Shown here: piece by piece, positions 32,592 through 41,299 of the stretch
Layout of the letters: every line of letters starts with the position of its first letter
How positions within the stretch are numbered: the first letter of the stretch is position 1
NCBI GenBank assembly: GCA_017961625.1
Contig: JAGCWY010000058.1
Coordinates: 1 to 58,237, forward strand
Source of the DNA: Ruminococcus sp.
GTDB taxonomy: Bacteria; Bacillota; Clostridia; Oscillospirales; Ruminococcaceae
Length of the DNA: 58,237 nt
Direction of reading: 5' to 3'
Notes under the pieces: model-generated
The model's database searches: none
Told to the model about the DNA's origin: nothing
The model's input: only the letters and a program-made list of their open reading frames with translations
Position numbers and translations under genes: made by a program

Positions 32592-33630
32592 CCTGTTCGT
32601 CCGCAGGTTCGGCTTTGGGATAATTCGGTTTTTCGTTTGAGAATTTTCCGGATATTATATGGAAATCGGCCGAAAAGCTTCCTGAAAACGCAAGTTCTGC
32701 CCGGCATTTTTCGTGCAGCTGTACAGGTCTGCCGTTGGCGGTGTAATTCACGTCGGTTTCCACTGTAAGCGACACCTCTGCCTTTATGGTATCGCCGTCC
32801 GATGACACATGGGTAACGAGGATATCTGAGAGCTTTTTCAGACTGCATGACAGTCCGGTCTCATTGGGAAAAAGTGTCTCTATCTGTGATGATTCGGAGA
32901 GCTCCGGGAACTCTGTCCCTCCAGAAAATGCGAATTCCACGTATTTTTTGATATCCCGTGATATCGCTTCGAGTATCTGGGGCGTTAGCTTGGCGAGATA
33001 TTTTTCCTTTTTTAGTTCGAAGCTGAAGGGGAACTTTTTCTGCATTACAAAGCCGTCCACAGTGGCCTCTCTGAATATCAACCCATCTTCCTTCACGGCG
33101 TAGAGGTAGGAGCCATTTTCTGTGCTTAGGGTGAGATTGTCACCAGACGTTTTGAAACTCCTCCACGTTTCTGCGAAGCAGGGGCTGAAATTCTGGTCGT
33201 ATACCGCATAGCTGCCGTTGTCGGCTGCTTTAGCGAAGTATAGGGTGCGGTTAGGGAACTTTACGGGTTCAATCGACGAATAGACGAAAGGAACTGTGAT
33301 ATTGCCCTCGTAGTCTATGCATCCGTAAAGCAGCTTGCTCTTGATTCGCTTTTCCGCTATGCACATACTGCTCTGAGTGAACCTGATATCGTTCCACTCG
33401 GGATAGACTACTACCCTGTCGCTACTGTCAATTATGCCGGTGAGACCGCTGCTGTCTTTGAATATGCGACTTCCGTCTGAGCTTGTGTCTATTATCCTTT
33501 CCACGGCGGGCTGCTCGGCACTGCTGACGGAGATCTTCGCGGAATCGGAATTAAAACGCGTTATCGCAGCTGCGAGGACGATGATGACTATGAACAATAC
33601 GGAAGCCAAGAGCCTTACGTGCTTATTCAT
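32584..33630 (-). CDS. Membrane-anchored WG-repeat-like protein
   Basis: A 348-residue protein with an N-terminal membrane anchor or uncleaved signal (about residues 5-24) and beta-rich repeats in the WG/KWG style (GLTGIIDSSDRVVVYPEW, LLYGCIDYEGNITVPFVY). A C-terminal domain of unknown type follows (CRAELAFSGSFSADFHI). It would face outward. No function can be assigned. It follows the glycosyltransferase gene by 21 bases. Confidence 0.65.
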   Translation of the reverse strand: MNKHVRLLASVLFIVIIVLAAAITRFNSDSAKISVSSAEQPAVERIIDTSSDGSRIFKDSSGLTGIIDSSDRVVVYPEWNDIRFTQSSMCIAEKRIKSKLLYGCIDYEGNITVPFVYSSIEPVKFPNRTLYFAKAADNGSYAVYDQNFSPCFAETWRSFKTSGDNLTLSTENGSYLYAVKEDGLIFREATVDGFVMQKKFPFSFELKKEKYLAKLTPQILEAISRDIKKYVEFAFSGGTEFPELSESSQIETLFPNETGLSCSLKKLSDILVTHVSSDGDTIKAEVSLTVETDVNYTANGRPVQLHEKCRAELAFSGSFSADFHIISGKFSNEKPNYPKAEPADEQDE

Positions 33631-33651
33631 GGTCTCAGCACCTCCTTACAG

Positions 33652-34671
33652 TCATTTCTTCTCGTTTTCCTTGGAGCCGTTTTCCTGAGCAGCGCCATTC
33701 TGAGCCGCAGACTTCCGCTTGCGGTAAAGTTCCTCTGTTTCCTTAGTTATATAAATTGGACGATTTTTCGTCTCAAGGTATGTCTTGGAAAGATACTGTC
33801 CGAGTATACCTACGCAGAAGAGCTGGAGTCCGCTGAACAGGAAAATCAGACAGAGCATCGTGGGATATCCGTCGGGAGCGTTGAGCCAGCCGAAAGCTGA
33901 CCTGATTATCGTTATGACTATGAGCACAAAGGCTATTAAACAGGTAATCATTCCCAACAGCGAGGCTATGGCGAGGGGGGCTGTAGAGAATGCCATTATG
34001 CCTTCGAGAGAGTACTTGAAAAGTCCCCAGAAAGACCATGAGGATGTACCCGCAGGGCGCTCCACGTTTTCGTATTCAATATATTTCGTATTGAAGCCTA
34101 CCCAGCTGAATATGCCTTTCGAGAATCGGTTGTATTCGGACATATCAAGTATGGCGTCCACCATCTGTCTTGTCATGAAGCGGAAATCCTGAGCTCCGTC
34201 AACGATCTCCGTCTGAGATATCTTGTTCATTATCCTGTAGAACAGCCTTGCGAACCATGAACGTACTTTGGATTCACCCTTGCGGCTAACACGGCGCGTG
34301 GTAGCACAATCGTACTCGCCGTTCCTGACGTAGCTGTACATCTCCGGCAGGAATGAAGGGGGATGCTGAAGGTCTGCATCCATTACCACCACGAAATCGC
34401 CCTTGGCGTTTTTTAGACCGGCGTACATACCGGATTCCTTGCCGAAATTCCTTGAAAATGAAATGTATCTCACTCTCTTGTCCCTGTCTGCGAGACCGCG
34501 GAGCAGGTCGAGAGTAGTATCTTTTGAACCGTCGTTGATGAACAGGTACTCAAATTCAAGTTCCGGACAGTCCTTTGACATCTGTGCCGACACCTTGGTG
34601 ATCTCCTCATAGAACATTGGGAGAACCTCCTGCTCGTTGTAACACGGAACAACTACTGAAACGAGTTTCAC
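33652..34671 (-). CDS. Family 2 glycosyltransferase, GtrB/DPM-like
   Basis: A 339-residue enzyme with a GT-A domain (LVSVVVPCYNEQEVL, VVMDADLQHPP with the metal-binding DAD, then DGAQDFRFMTRQMVD). Two C-terminal membrane helices (about residues 230-255 and 265-290) are typical of polyprenyl-phosphate sugar transferases that make a lipid-linked sugar donor. I choose the GTG at 34671 because AAAGGAGG lies 6 bases upstream. The ATG at 34725 precedes that site. It heads the long minus-strand run and has its own promoter. Confidence 0.9.
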   Translation of the reverse strand: MKLVSVVVPCYNEQEVLPMFYEEITKVSAQMSKDCPELEFEYLFINDGSKDTTLDLLRGLADRDKRVRYISFSRNFGKESGMYAGLKNAKGDFVVVMDADLQHPPSFLPEMYSYVRNGEYDCATTRRVSRKGESKVRSWFARLFYRIMNKISQTEIVDGAQDFRFMTRQMVDAILDMSEYNRFSKGIFSWVGFNTKYIEYENVERPAGTSSWSFWGLFKYSLEGIMAFSTAPLAIASLLGMITCLIAFVLIVITIIRSAFGWLNAPDGYPTMLCLIFLFSGLQLFCVGILGQYLSKTYLETKNRPIYITKETEELYRKRKSAAQNGAAQENGSKENEKK

Positions 34672-34735
34672 GTTTTTTCCTCCTTTGAAAGAAGCTGGCG
34701 GCAGACATCTTCCTGTGCCTGCCAATACACTATTA

Positions 34736-34764
34736 ATAATACAACAAAATCAATGATAATGCAA
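34736..34764 (-). promoter_or_regulatory. Promoter of the glycosyltransferase gene and the long minus-strand run
   Basis: On the minus strand TTGCAT (34764-34759), 17 bases and TATTAT (34741-34736). It is the only clear promoter at the head of the 18-kb run. Confidence 0.75.
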
Positions 34765-35037
34765 TAGAAAAATGAGTTTTTAATAATTTTTTACACATAA
34801 GTAAAATAATGACTGTTCAATACCCCGATTTTGATACATCTGATAGAATAATGTGGAACATCATACAAGGTGAAACTGGCTGAAATTATGATTCCTCGCA
34901 AAAAACCGTATTATTTTTTACCTAATTAAGTTGAGATATCGACAGGAAAAATTGACAAAAAAATCAATAACGATTTGTTATTATCACCGAAAATTTTAAA
35001 AACGGTATAATTTTTGCGTTCATTTCTTAAGAAAGTG

Positions 35038-35066
35038 TTGATTTTTTTTGAAATATCATGTATAAT
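35038..35066 (+). promoter_or_regulatory. Promoter of the disordered-protein gene
   Basis: TTGATT (35038-35043), 17 bases and TATAAT (35061-35066). Predicted start near 35073. Confidence 0.8.
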
Positions 35067-35072
35067 ATACTT

Positions 35073-35224
35073 GTATAGATATTCGCATTAAAAGCTCTGC
35101 GGCACGGTCCTCTTTACCGGTGGCTGCAACAATTTTTTGGAGTGCGATTTGCGAGCTGGGAAATCGGCTGCCCGCTGCCGTAAAGCGGATACTGCAGTTT
35201 CGCAGTGGTGGGGAGAGAAGAAAT
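35073..35224 (+). promoter_or_regulatory. Structured 150-base leader
   Basis: Three successive stem-loops are visible. The first is GCGGCACGGT with ACCGGTGGCTGC around CCTCTT. The second is CCGCT/AGCGG around GCCGTAA, and the third is ACTGC/GCAGT around AGTTTC just before the ribosome binding site. It does not match a riboswitch class I know. Confidence 0.45.
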
Positions 35225-37771
35225 ATGGATATAATTCTGGTAACGTCCTCGTTCGACAAAGTGGTTCACGGAACCGAGAATGAGAAGAAAACAGGCTGCG
35301 GTATTAACCTGATGAAGCCTGAAAACGTGACTCGCTTTCACAGAACGTCTCTTATGACGGATTTAAAGGAGATAACCTGTGAAAAATGCAAGGCGAATCT
35401 CGCAAAGAAGCTTATAAAAGCTGACAGAAAGGAAATTTCGCTCCTTCTCAAGGAAGAGAAAAAGCGCGAAAAAATGGGTATGAACGATGTGGGAATAGTT
35501 CCCCTAGGAAATACCACGGCAAGGATCACAAGAGATCCTAACGCCAAACAGAAAGAGGAACTGGCAAGAAGAAGGGCTCAGGAAGAGCTGAGAAAAGCTG
35601 CCGAGGAGCAGCGCAGGGCCGCTGAGGAGGAAGCTCAGAGGAACGAATCCAATCAGTTCGGATATCAGCCCCAGGCAGAGGCTCCGCAAAACGGTTTCCC
35701 AAGCCCGGGGGCGCCTGCCAACAACGATCTTGCTCAGTTTGCAATCAATCCGCATGAGAATAACAATCAGGCTCCGGCAGAGGACGATTTTCTTGCGCAG
35801 TTTGCAATACAGAAGCCCGGCGAAGAGCCTGCAGCTCCGATGCATAATGCAGTAGCTCCCCAGGACGATTTCCTCGCGCAGTTTGCTATACCGAATCCTC
35901 AGAATCCTGTCGAGCAGCCGGCTCAGTTCTACAACCAACCGCAGAATTATGGTCAGCCGCAGAATTACGGTCAGCCACAAAACTACGGAGATGTGGGCGG
36001 CTATGACGGTGCAGGCGGTTATACCGATGTGGGCGGTTACGATGATGCGTATCAGAAGCCTTCGGTACCTGAGATTACACATTCTGATGAGGACATAATG
36101 AACTTGTTCTCGATAACCCCGGAGCATCAGCCGGAAAACAGTTTCCCGCAGCCTGCCTTTGAGCAGCCTGTATTCGAGGAACCTGTTTACGACAATCAGG
36201 CGTTCAGCCAGCCGGCATTTAGCGAGCCGGTATACGACGAGGCAGTATACGGCGAGCCGAACATCTACGACGGCAGTCAGACTCTGTACGACGCAAACGG
36301 CAATCCTATAGAGGGCCCCATAACACCGGTTTACGGATATGAGCCGGTTCCGGAGCAGCCTCTTACACAGGGTACTGAGTGGGACTATGTTGCGGATCAA
36401 CTCTTCGGATTTGAGAATACAGCACCCGGAGGAGATATGGCTCCTTCCGACTTCATGCAGCCTAACGAAATGGCTGAGCTTGCAGTACCGGACATGAGTG
36501 CTCCCGATTACGGCAATATGGCGGCAGCAGGGAATATGCCGCAGTACGCTGCTGAAAATACAGCTTATGTTGGAGATGTTTCTGCACCAATTTATGGGGA
36601 TATGGCTGCAAACGCCCTCCAGCACGTACCAGGAGAGGCTCCTCTAGTAGAGGATATAGCAGCTCCTGCAGCAGACGAGCTTCCTTCGGCCGAGAGCCTT
36701 GCGGCAGCAGCTCTCAACGGCGCTCCGAAGGTAGATGATATCGTTGCTCCTGAATTCGAAGCTATCCCCTCAGCTGAGAGCCTTGCGGCAGCAGCTCTTG
36801 AGGGAGTACCGACGGTAGAGGACATTACGGCTCCTGAATTTGATACCCTTCCGGCAGTGGAGGATAATTCAGTTCCCGAGCTTGACGATATCCCCGAGGT
36901 TCCAGACATATCAGCACAGACCCTTGACGGTTTCTCTAAGGCGAGAGATGACGGGGCAGTCGTGTTTGATGATATATCCGAGGCAACATTTAATCAGCCG
37001 GTAAAGGCAGAAGAGGAGTATGATTTATATATGAGCGATTACAATAATACAGCACCCAACGCAGGTGCAGAGACAGAGCAGAACCAGCAGGCTCAGCAGC
37101 CGCAGATCGTTAAGGTGCCCCAGTTTGCTGGATACGACGCCAACAATCAGCCTGTATACAAGTACGTTCAGATGCGTCTTGCAGGCTACGATCAGAATGG
37201 CAAGCCTGTATTCATCCCGCTTAACGCACAGCCCAAACAGGCATCAGCTCCTGCACAGCAGACTGCGGCACAGGCCCAGAGAGCTGCATCAGCTCCTGTC
37301 CAGCAGCAAGCTCCTGTAAAGTCGGTGGTTCCGAGGAAGCCTGTACAGACAACAGGCACACCTACTGCAAATATCTCGAAGATTGCAGTAAATCCTCACA
37401 GCAAGTCTACTTCACAGGCTTTCATCAACGCTATCGCAAGCTCAAGAGAGTACGCTGACAAGAACCTCATTGAGACACAGGGTCTTAAGGCTAACAGCCC
37501 CGTTCTTAACTCTGTTGAGGACGTTCTTTCTACAATGGGCGACGATTCTGCAAAAAGAAGACAGATGGCTGCACAGCAGGCTCAGCAGAATGTACCGGTA
37601 TTTGATGAGTACAAGACTCCTGCAAGAAGGCCATTTGGCGGAAATCAGCCTTCAAGACCTATGCAGCAGATGGACGCACGCTATATGACAAAGGCTGAAC
37701 TGAAAAACAAGAAGAAGCAGGACAAGATTGATGCTAAGTTCAGAAAGGAAATGTCCAAGAGAGGCTTCTGA
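35225..37771 (+). CDS. Large disordered protein with LAQFAI motifs
   Basis: An 848-residue protein of unknown function. The N-terminal ~90 residues look folded and contain a Cys and a CEKC pair (ITCEKCKANLAKKLIKAD), possibly metal-binding. A charged coiled coil follows (about 110-145). A long Q/P/A/D/Y-rich region carries three to four copies of an acidic-(L/M)xxFAI-type motif (DDFLAQFAI twice), QNYGQP repeats, FxEPVYD repeats and a duplicated block with SAESLAAAAL. The last ~130 residues look conserved (NPHSKSTSQAFINAIASSRE, then basic KKQDKIDAKFRKEM). There is no signal peptide, so it is cytoplasmic. I start at ATG 35225 after GGGAGAG. It is followed 36 bases later by a TPR protein, a plausible partner. 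Confidence 0.75.
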   Translation: MDIILVTSSFDKVVHGTENEKKTGCGINLMKPENVTRFHRTSLMTDLKEITCEKCKANLAKKLIKADRKEISLLLKEEKKREKMGMNDVGIVPLGNTTARITRDPNAKQKEELARRRAQEELRKAAEEQRRAAEEEAQRNESNQFGYQPQAEAPQNGFPSPGAPANNDLAQFAINPHENNNQAPAEDDFLAQFAIQKPGEEPAAPMHNAVAPQDDFLAQFAIPNPQNPVEQPAQFYNQPQNYGQPQNYGQPQNYGDVGGYDGAGGYTDVGGYDDAYQKPSVPEITHSDEDIMNLFSITPEHQPENSFPQPAFEQPVFEEPVYDNQAFSQPAFSEPVYDEAVYGEPNIYDGSQTLYDANGNPIEGPITPVYGYEPVPEQPLTQGTEWDYVADQLFGFENTAPGGDMAPSDFMQPNEMAELAVPDMSAPDYGNMAAAGNMPQYAAENTAYVGDVSAPIYGDMAANALQHVPGEAPLVEDIAAPAADELPSAESLAAAALNGAPKVDDIVAPEFEAIPSAESLAAAALEGVPTVEDITAPEFDTLPAVEDNSVPELDDIPEVPDISAQTLDGFSKARDDGAVVFDDISEATFNQPVKAEEEYDLYMSDYNNTAPNAGAETEQNQQAQQPQIVKVPQFAGYDANNQPVYKYVQMRLAGYDQNGKPVFIPLNAQPKQASAPAQQTAAQAQRAASAPVQQQAPVKSVVPRKPVQTTGTPTANISKIAVNPHSKSTSQAFINAIASSREYADKNLIETQGLKANSPVLNSVEDVLSTMGDDSAKRRQMAAQQAQQNVPVFDEYKTPARRPFGGNQPSRPMQQMDARYMTKAELKNKKKQDKIDAKFRKEMSKRGF

Positions 37772-37807
37772 GAATAACCGGGACCCCCTACGAAATGAGG
37801 AAATACA

Positions 37808-38899
37808 ATGGCAGAAAACAAGATCCTTGAGGAGCTGAGGGCAAAGCTCACAGATTCCGCCGAGGATAACAACAAGTTTCTTCGTGCAGAGGCTGAACGC
37901 TTCGCAAGAGAGAAGAATCTCGAGGGCGTGGACGCTGCAACGCAGCTTCTTATTGAACTGATGCCTGAGGAGCAGAAGGCGGAAATAGACAGACTTACTC
38001 ATATCGACGGAATGCGCCTCGATGAGATGCATGACAGGATCATGGAGCTCATTAGGGAAAAGAATACTACCGAGGCAAAGTCACTTGCGGAACGCCTTTA
38101 CAAAAAAATAATTCTTGACTATAAGGATACTGAGAACTCAAAGTTCGTATCTCTGAGGAATCCCTTCGAGGATAATCTATATCAACTAAGATACAAGTCC
38201 GAAAAGGTTTTAAACCGCACTCCATTTGATTTTGGTACATTCATTACTACTTATGGATATCTTCTCGTTGAGACGGGATCGCCTCTTGACGCTATACCCG
38301 TACTGGAGAAGGCTATAGAGTACAATCCTCTGGACTGCGGTCCGAGGTTCGAGCTTGCAGAGGTATACAAGCTACTGAAAAACAAGAGAATGACTCTCGA
38401 AACAACAAGAGAGACTCTTAAGGTAGCATCGTCGCCTGTGGCAATCGCACGATGCTACGCAAACGCGGGCTATGCGCTTACAGATATGGGTGAGTATGAC
38501 GACGCGTTTGTGTTCCTTGCAGCAAGTGTGTTTTTTGCTCCCCACCCTGCTATTCCTCATGAAATGAGGGACCTCGTTCAGCGAAAGGGTAAGCCCATTA
38601 AGCAGCCTTCAAGAAATGACATGATAGAGGTCATGAAGAAGTACAACTTTGAATTCGGACCGAACCAGGACGTTGTTTCCGTAGCTGCTCAGCTTTCCGC
38701 CAATTATCTTATGGACAAGGATATACCCAACGCTCTTAAGGCGCTTAAAATGACGTATAACCTCACACGTGACGAGAAGGTCAAGGAGATAATCCTTACC
38801 TACGAGCCAGACGCTCCTATGGTGGCTCCGAGACATGACGAGAACGATGGAGAGCCCATGATAACCCAGACATTGAACGGACATGCCGAAATTGAATAA
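37808..38899 (+). CDS. TPR-repeat protein
   Basis: A 363-residue soluble protein. The N-terminal helical part (about residues 1-100) is followed by tetratricopeptide-like repeats at about 140-260 (GSPLDAIPVLEKAIEYNPLD, CGPRFELAEVYKLLKNKRMT, IARCYANAGYALTDMGEYDD). A further helical pair near 295-330 follows (ALKALKMTYNLTRD). Such repeats bind peptides of partner proteins. It is in an operon with the upstream disordered protein (36-base gap) and ends with a strong terminator. The pair may form a scaffold; that is inference. Confidence 0.8.
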   Translation: MAENKILEELRAKLTDSAEDNNKFLRAEAERFAREKNLEGVDAATQLLIELMPEEQKAEIDRLTHIDGMRLDEMHDRIMELIREKNTTEAKSLAERLYKKIILDYKDTENSKFVSLRNPFEDNLYQLRYKSEKVLNRTPFDFGTFITTYGYLLVETGSPLDAIPVLEKAIEYNPLDCGPRFELAEVYKLLKNKRMTLETTRETLKVASSPVAIARCYANAGYALTDMGEYDDAFVFLAASVFFAPHPAIPHEMRDLVQRKGKPIKQPSRNDMIEVMKKYNFEFGPNQDVVSVAAQLSANYLMDKDIPNALKALKMTYNLTRDEKVKEIILTYEPDAPMVAPRHDENDGEPMITQTLNGHAEIE

Positions 38900-38907
38900 T
38901 GTTATAT

Positions 38908-38953
38908 GCCATGGCATTTCTGACAATTGCGCCGGAAATGCTGTGGCTTTTTT
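38908..38953 (+). terminator. Terminator of the disordered-protein/TPR operon
   Basis: GCCATGGCATTTC (38908-38920) pairs with GAAATGCTGTGGC (38935-38947) with two wobbles and is followed by TTTTTTG. Confidence 0.85.
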
Positions 38954-39384
38954 GTTTGTGAGTAATCAGAGCGGGCTAGATCATAATGAACTACTCACTA
39001 AAAGAGGCATGGATGGTTGTACCGTCAAATGATAACTAATAAAATGAGAGTTATGGAAGATAATAGTGCAGGAGATAATATTACGAGTAAAAATAAAAAG
39101 AAAATACGGGTCATGATCTGGAAAAGGAAGAATACGAATGTCCTACCGTTTCATAAGGGGATATGAAAGGTCTTATCCCTTATTAAGCCATTGATAACAT
39201 CGAGAGAAGCTCCTAGGGTGTGGTGCACTCTTACCTTCTGAAATACAGCGAAAAGAATTAAGAGACCGGTAGCAGAGCTACAAGAAATTACCGTGTAACT
39301 CTTTGCAATATGCACAAACAGATACTAACAAAATTGACATATATTCCGAAATTTGCAAAAATACTTTATTTATCACTTAAAGCA

Positions 39385-39393
39385 TGATATAAT
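39385..39393 (+). promoter_or_regulatory. Extended -10 promoter of the LacI-family gene
   Basis: TG-A-TATAAT at 39385-39393 is an extended -10 box. The -35 (TTTATT at 39365-39370, 17-base spacer) is weak. A TTGACA at 39334-39339 lacks a good -10. Confidence 0.65.
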
Positions 39394-39410
39394 AGTTAAG
39401 GTTTATTTAA

Positions 39411-39425
39411 TCCGGTCAAACCGGA
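39411..39425 (+). promoter_or_regulatory. Palindromic operator, probably for the LacI-family protein
   Basis: TCCGGTCAAACCGGA is a perfect 6-base inverted repeat with a 3-base centre. It is placed about 10 bases after the predicted transcription start of the regulator gene. This suggests autoregulation. Confidence 0.65.
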
Positions 39426-39480
39426 AAAAAGAGGAAGAATTGCTGTGGAGATTATTCCATAAGCGAAAATGGGGGGCATT

Positions 39481-40536
39481 ATGAAAAACGGTGTTAAAAT
39501 GCTCGATATTGCCACAAAGCTCGGTGTGAGTGTGGTGACAGTATCAAATGCTCTTGCAGGTAGGGACGGCGTGAGCGAGCAGATGAGAAAAAAGATCTGC
39601 GAGACTGCCGAAAAAATGGGCTACAAGCCCTCCAATACCAAGAGCGAAAGGAAACGCATTGCTCTGCCTAAAACAGGGAAAAACGTGGGTATACTCACCT
39701 CGGAGCGCTTCGTGGGCGCAAGAGGTACATTTTATTGGGAGTTGACTGCAAGCATATCTAATCAGCTTTCTCAGATAAACGTATGCACGGTATACGAGTG
39801 TGTCAACTCTGAAAACGAAAAGAACGGAACGCTTCCAAATATGGTGACCGATGGCAAGGTTGACGGTGTTATTGTCATTGGACAGGTACACAGAAAGTAC
39901 ATAGAGTGTCTCAGCAAGCTAACAATGCCAGTAATTTTCGTTGATTTTTACGACAACAGGTATAAGGTGGACGCTGTTCTTTCTGATAATTTCAACGGCG
40001 GCTATATGCTGACGGATTACCTTGTGGAAAAAGGTCACAGGAATATAGGCTTTATAGGTACGCTGAATGCTACGAGTAGTATAAACGACCGATATCTCGG
40101 CTATCTGAAGTGTATCATGGAAAATGACTTTGAATTCCGCATAGAGTGGATTATCGGTGATAGGACCAAGCAGGGCGTGCTTATTGAGGATATCATGTTC
40201 CCCGACGAGATGCCTACGGCTTTTGTATGCAACTGTGACGAGACCGCATTCAGGGTCATATCTGCTCTTAAGTCCAAGGGCATACGTGTTCCCGAGGATA
40301 TAAGCGTTGTGGGCTATGATAATTATACAGTGTCGAGTATATGCATACCGACAATTACTACCGTTGAGGTGGATCTTTCGAAAATGGCAGAGGTATCTGT
40401 AGGCATTATGGCGAAAAAGCTGGCAGATCCAACTTATTCCGAGGGCAGGCGCATCATCAGCGGAAGGCTCATCGAAAAAGAAAGCGTTCTCGATATAAGC
40501 GGAAGCTACAGCGAGGAGCGTTCAAATGCTTTGTAA
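39481..40536 (+). CDS. LacI/GalR-family transcriptional regulator
   Basis: A 351-residue regulator. It has an N-terminal helix-turn-helix (MLDIATKLGVSVVTVSNALA) and hinge. The periplasmic-binding-like domain follows (TDGKVDGVIVIGQ, DNFNGGYMLTDYLVEKGHRN, VPEDISVVGYDN, TTVEVDLSKMAE). The sugar or other effector is unknown. In cellulolytic Ruminococcus such proteins often control glycan use, but no transporter or hydrolase gene is adjacent. The start is ATG 39481 after GGGGGG. An upstream ATG at 39469 overlaps that site. It overlaps the next gene by 11 bases. Confidence 0.93.
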   Translation: MKNGVKMLDIATKLGVSVVTVSNALAGRDGVSEQMRKKICETAEKMGYKPSNTKSERKRIALPKTGKNVGILTSERFVGARGTFYWELTASISNQLSQINVCTVYECVNSENEKNGTLPNMVTDGKVDGVIVIGQVHRKYIECLSKLTMPVIFVDFYDNRYKVDAVLSDNFNGGYMLTDYLVEKGHRNIGFIGTLNATSSINDRYLGYLKCIMENDFEFRIEWIIGDRTKQGVLIEDIMFPDEMPTAFVCNCDETAFRVISALKSKGIRVPEDISVVGYDNYTVSSICIPTITTVEVDLSKMAEVSVGIMAKKLADPTYSEGRRIISGRLIEKESVLDISGSYSEERSNAL

Positions 40537-41065
40537 AAATTTCTTTGGACATTTAAAAACAGTCCAGCAGCATAGACATCAGGTACTTATCCACTGTATT
40601 AAAGCTGGTATACCTGTAAGGGGAATTCTTCACGATTTGTCGAAGTTTTCGCCTACTGAGTTCATACCGGGAGTAAAATACTATCAGGGTACAAGGAGCC
40701 CAAACGAGCGTGAACGCGAGGTAGACGGCTACTCGAAGGCATGGATGCACCATAAGGGCAGAAATAAGCACCACTTTGAGTACTGGACAGATTATGACCC
40801 CGTCGTAAAAACGCTCGAACCGGTAAAAATGCCGGATATATACATATTTGAGATGTTCTGCGACCGAGTTGCTGCGTCAAAAATATACAATAAGGAAAAG
40901 TATAATAACTCCATGCCACTTGAGTACTTCCTTCGGGCAAAGCCTAGGAGAGTCATTGAAAAGACAACGGCTGAAAAGCTAGAATTTCTGCTAACTATGC
41001 TCCGCGACAAAGGAGAGGAAGAAACCTTCCGATATATACGTAGTCAGGTCAGAAAGAGCTGTTAA
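40526..41065 (+). CDS. DUF5662 family protein
   Basis: A 179-residue protein. It has an HRHQVLIHCIKAGIPVRGIL-HDLSKFSPTEF core, a KAWMHHKGRNKHHFEYW motif and DIYIFEMFCDRVAASKIY. The His and Asp residues (HDLSKFS, HHKGRNKHH) suggest a metal-binding HD-like fold, as in the DUF5662 family. Function is unknown. It overlaps the 3' end of the LacI-type gene by 11 bases, so translation is coupled. GAGGAG lies inside the upstream gene. Confidence 0.8.
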   Translation: MLCKNFFGHLKTVQQHRHQVLIHCIKAGIPVRGILHDLSKFSPTEFIPGVKYYQGTRSPNEREREVDGYSKAWMHHKGRNKHHFEYWTDYDPVVKTLEPVKMPDIYIFEMFCDRVAASKIYNKEKYNNSMPLEYFLRAKPRRVIEKTTAEKLEFLLTMLRDKGEEETFRYIRSQVRKSC

Positions 41066-41238
41066 TAGGGACTGGAGAGCTTAACACGCCGCTATCCTTC
41101 AACCGAAAAAAGTTGGGAATATGATTTTTTGACGGTCTAATATGTAATTGCGAACATACGGCCATCTTAATACCATGCAGAATATATTTACCCAAAAAGT
41201 TATATTTTTAATTGATTTACACAAAAGATCAATATTAT

Positions 41239-41263
41239 GGGCGCACAGTGTGCGCCCTGTTTT
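41239..41263 (+). terminator. Terminator made by a GGGCGCACA palindrome
   Basis: GGGCGCACA (41239-41247) with GTGTGCGCCC (41248-41257) forms a long palindrome followed by TGTTTTTGG. It resembles the palindrome at 16275-16293 and probably ends the LacI/DUF5662 transcript. Confidence 0.65.
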
Positions 41264-41282
41264 TGGAATTGAACCGATTGTA

Positions 41283-41299
41283 AAGGAGTAACAGAAATG
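41283..41299 (+). promoter_or_regulatory. Ribosome binding site and ATG cut off from uvrC by an intron
   Basis: AAGGAG at 41283-41288 with an ATG 8 bases later (41297-41299) is an ideal translation start. The intron-like sequence begins at the next base (GTGCGG). The reading frame after ATG runs into the intron and has no gene of its own. Confidence 0.55.

Larger units (their letters stand above)
34672..35224. other. Divergent intergenic region, about 550 bases
   Basis: The AT-rich centre holds a minus promoter (34736-34764) and a plus promoter (35038-35066). A GC-rich structured leader (35073-35224) follows. An open frame in the leader (from 35120) has no ribosome binding site and is in frame with the next gene by chance. 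No gene is seen. Confidence 0.65.
38900..39480. other. Intergenic region with possible retroelement debris, about 580 bases
   Basis: After the terminator (38908-38953), bases about 38990-39330 carry no intact gene. A short plus-strand stretch near 39085-39140 reads KKKIRVMIWKRKNTNV, which resembles the IRxxIWKxWK motif near the C-terminus of some group II intron maturases, but support is thin. The promoter and operator of the LacI-family gene fill the last 150 bases. Confidence 0.4.

Noticed and set aside
35120..35224. N-terminal extension of the disordered protein frame (MAATIFWSAICELG)
   Set aside because: There is no ribosome binding site, it lies in the structured leader, and the sequence is unlike the rest. 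ATG 35225 has GGGAGAG upstream.
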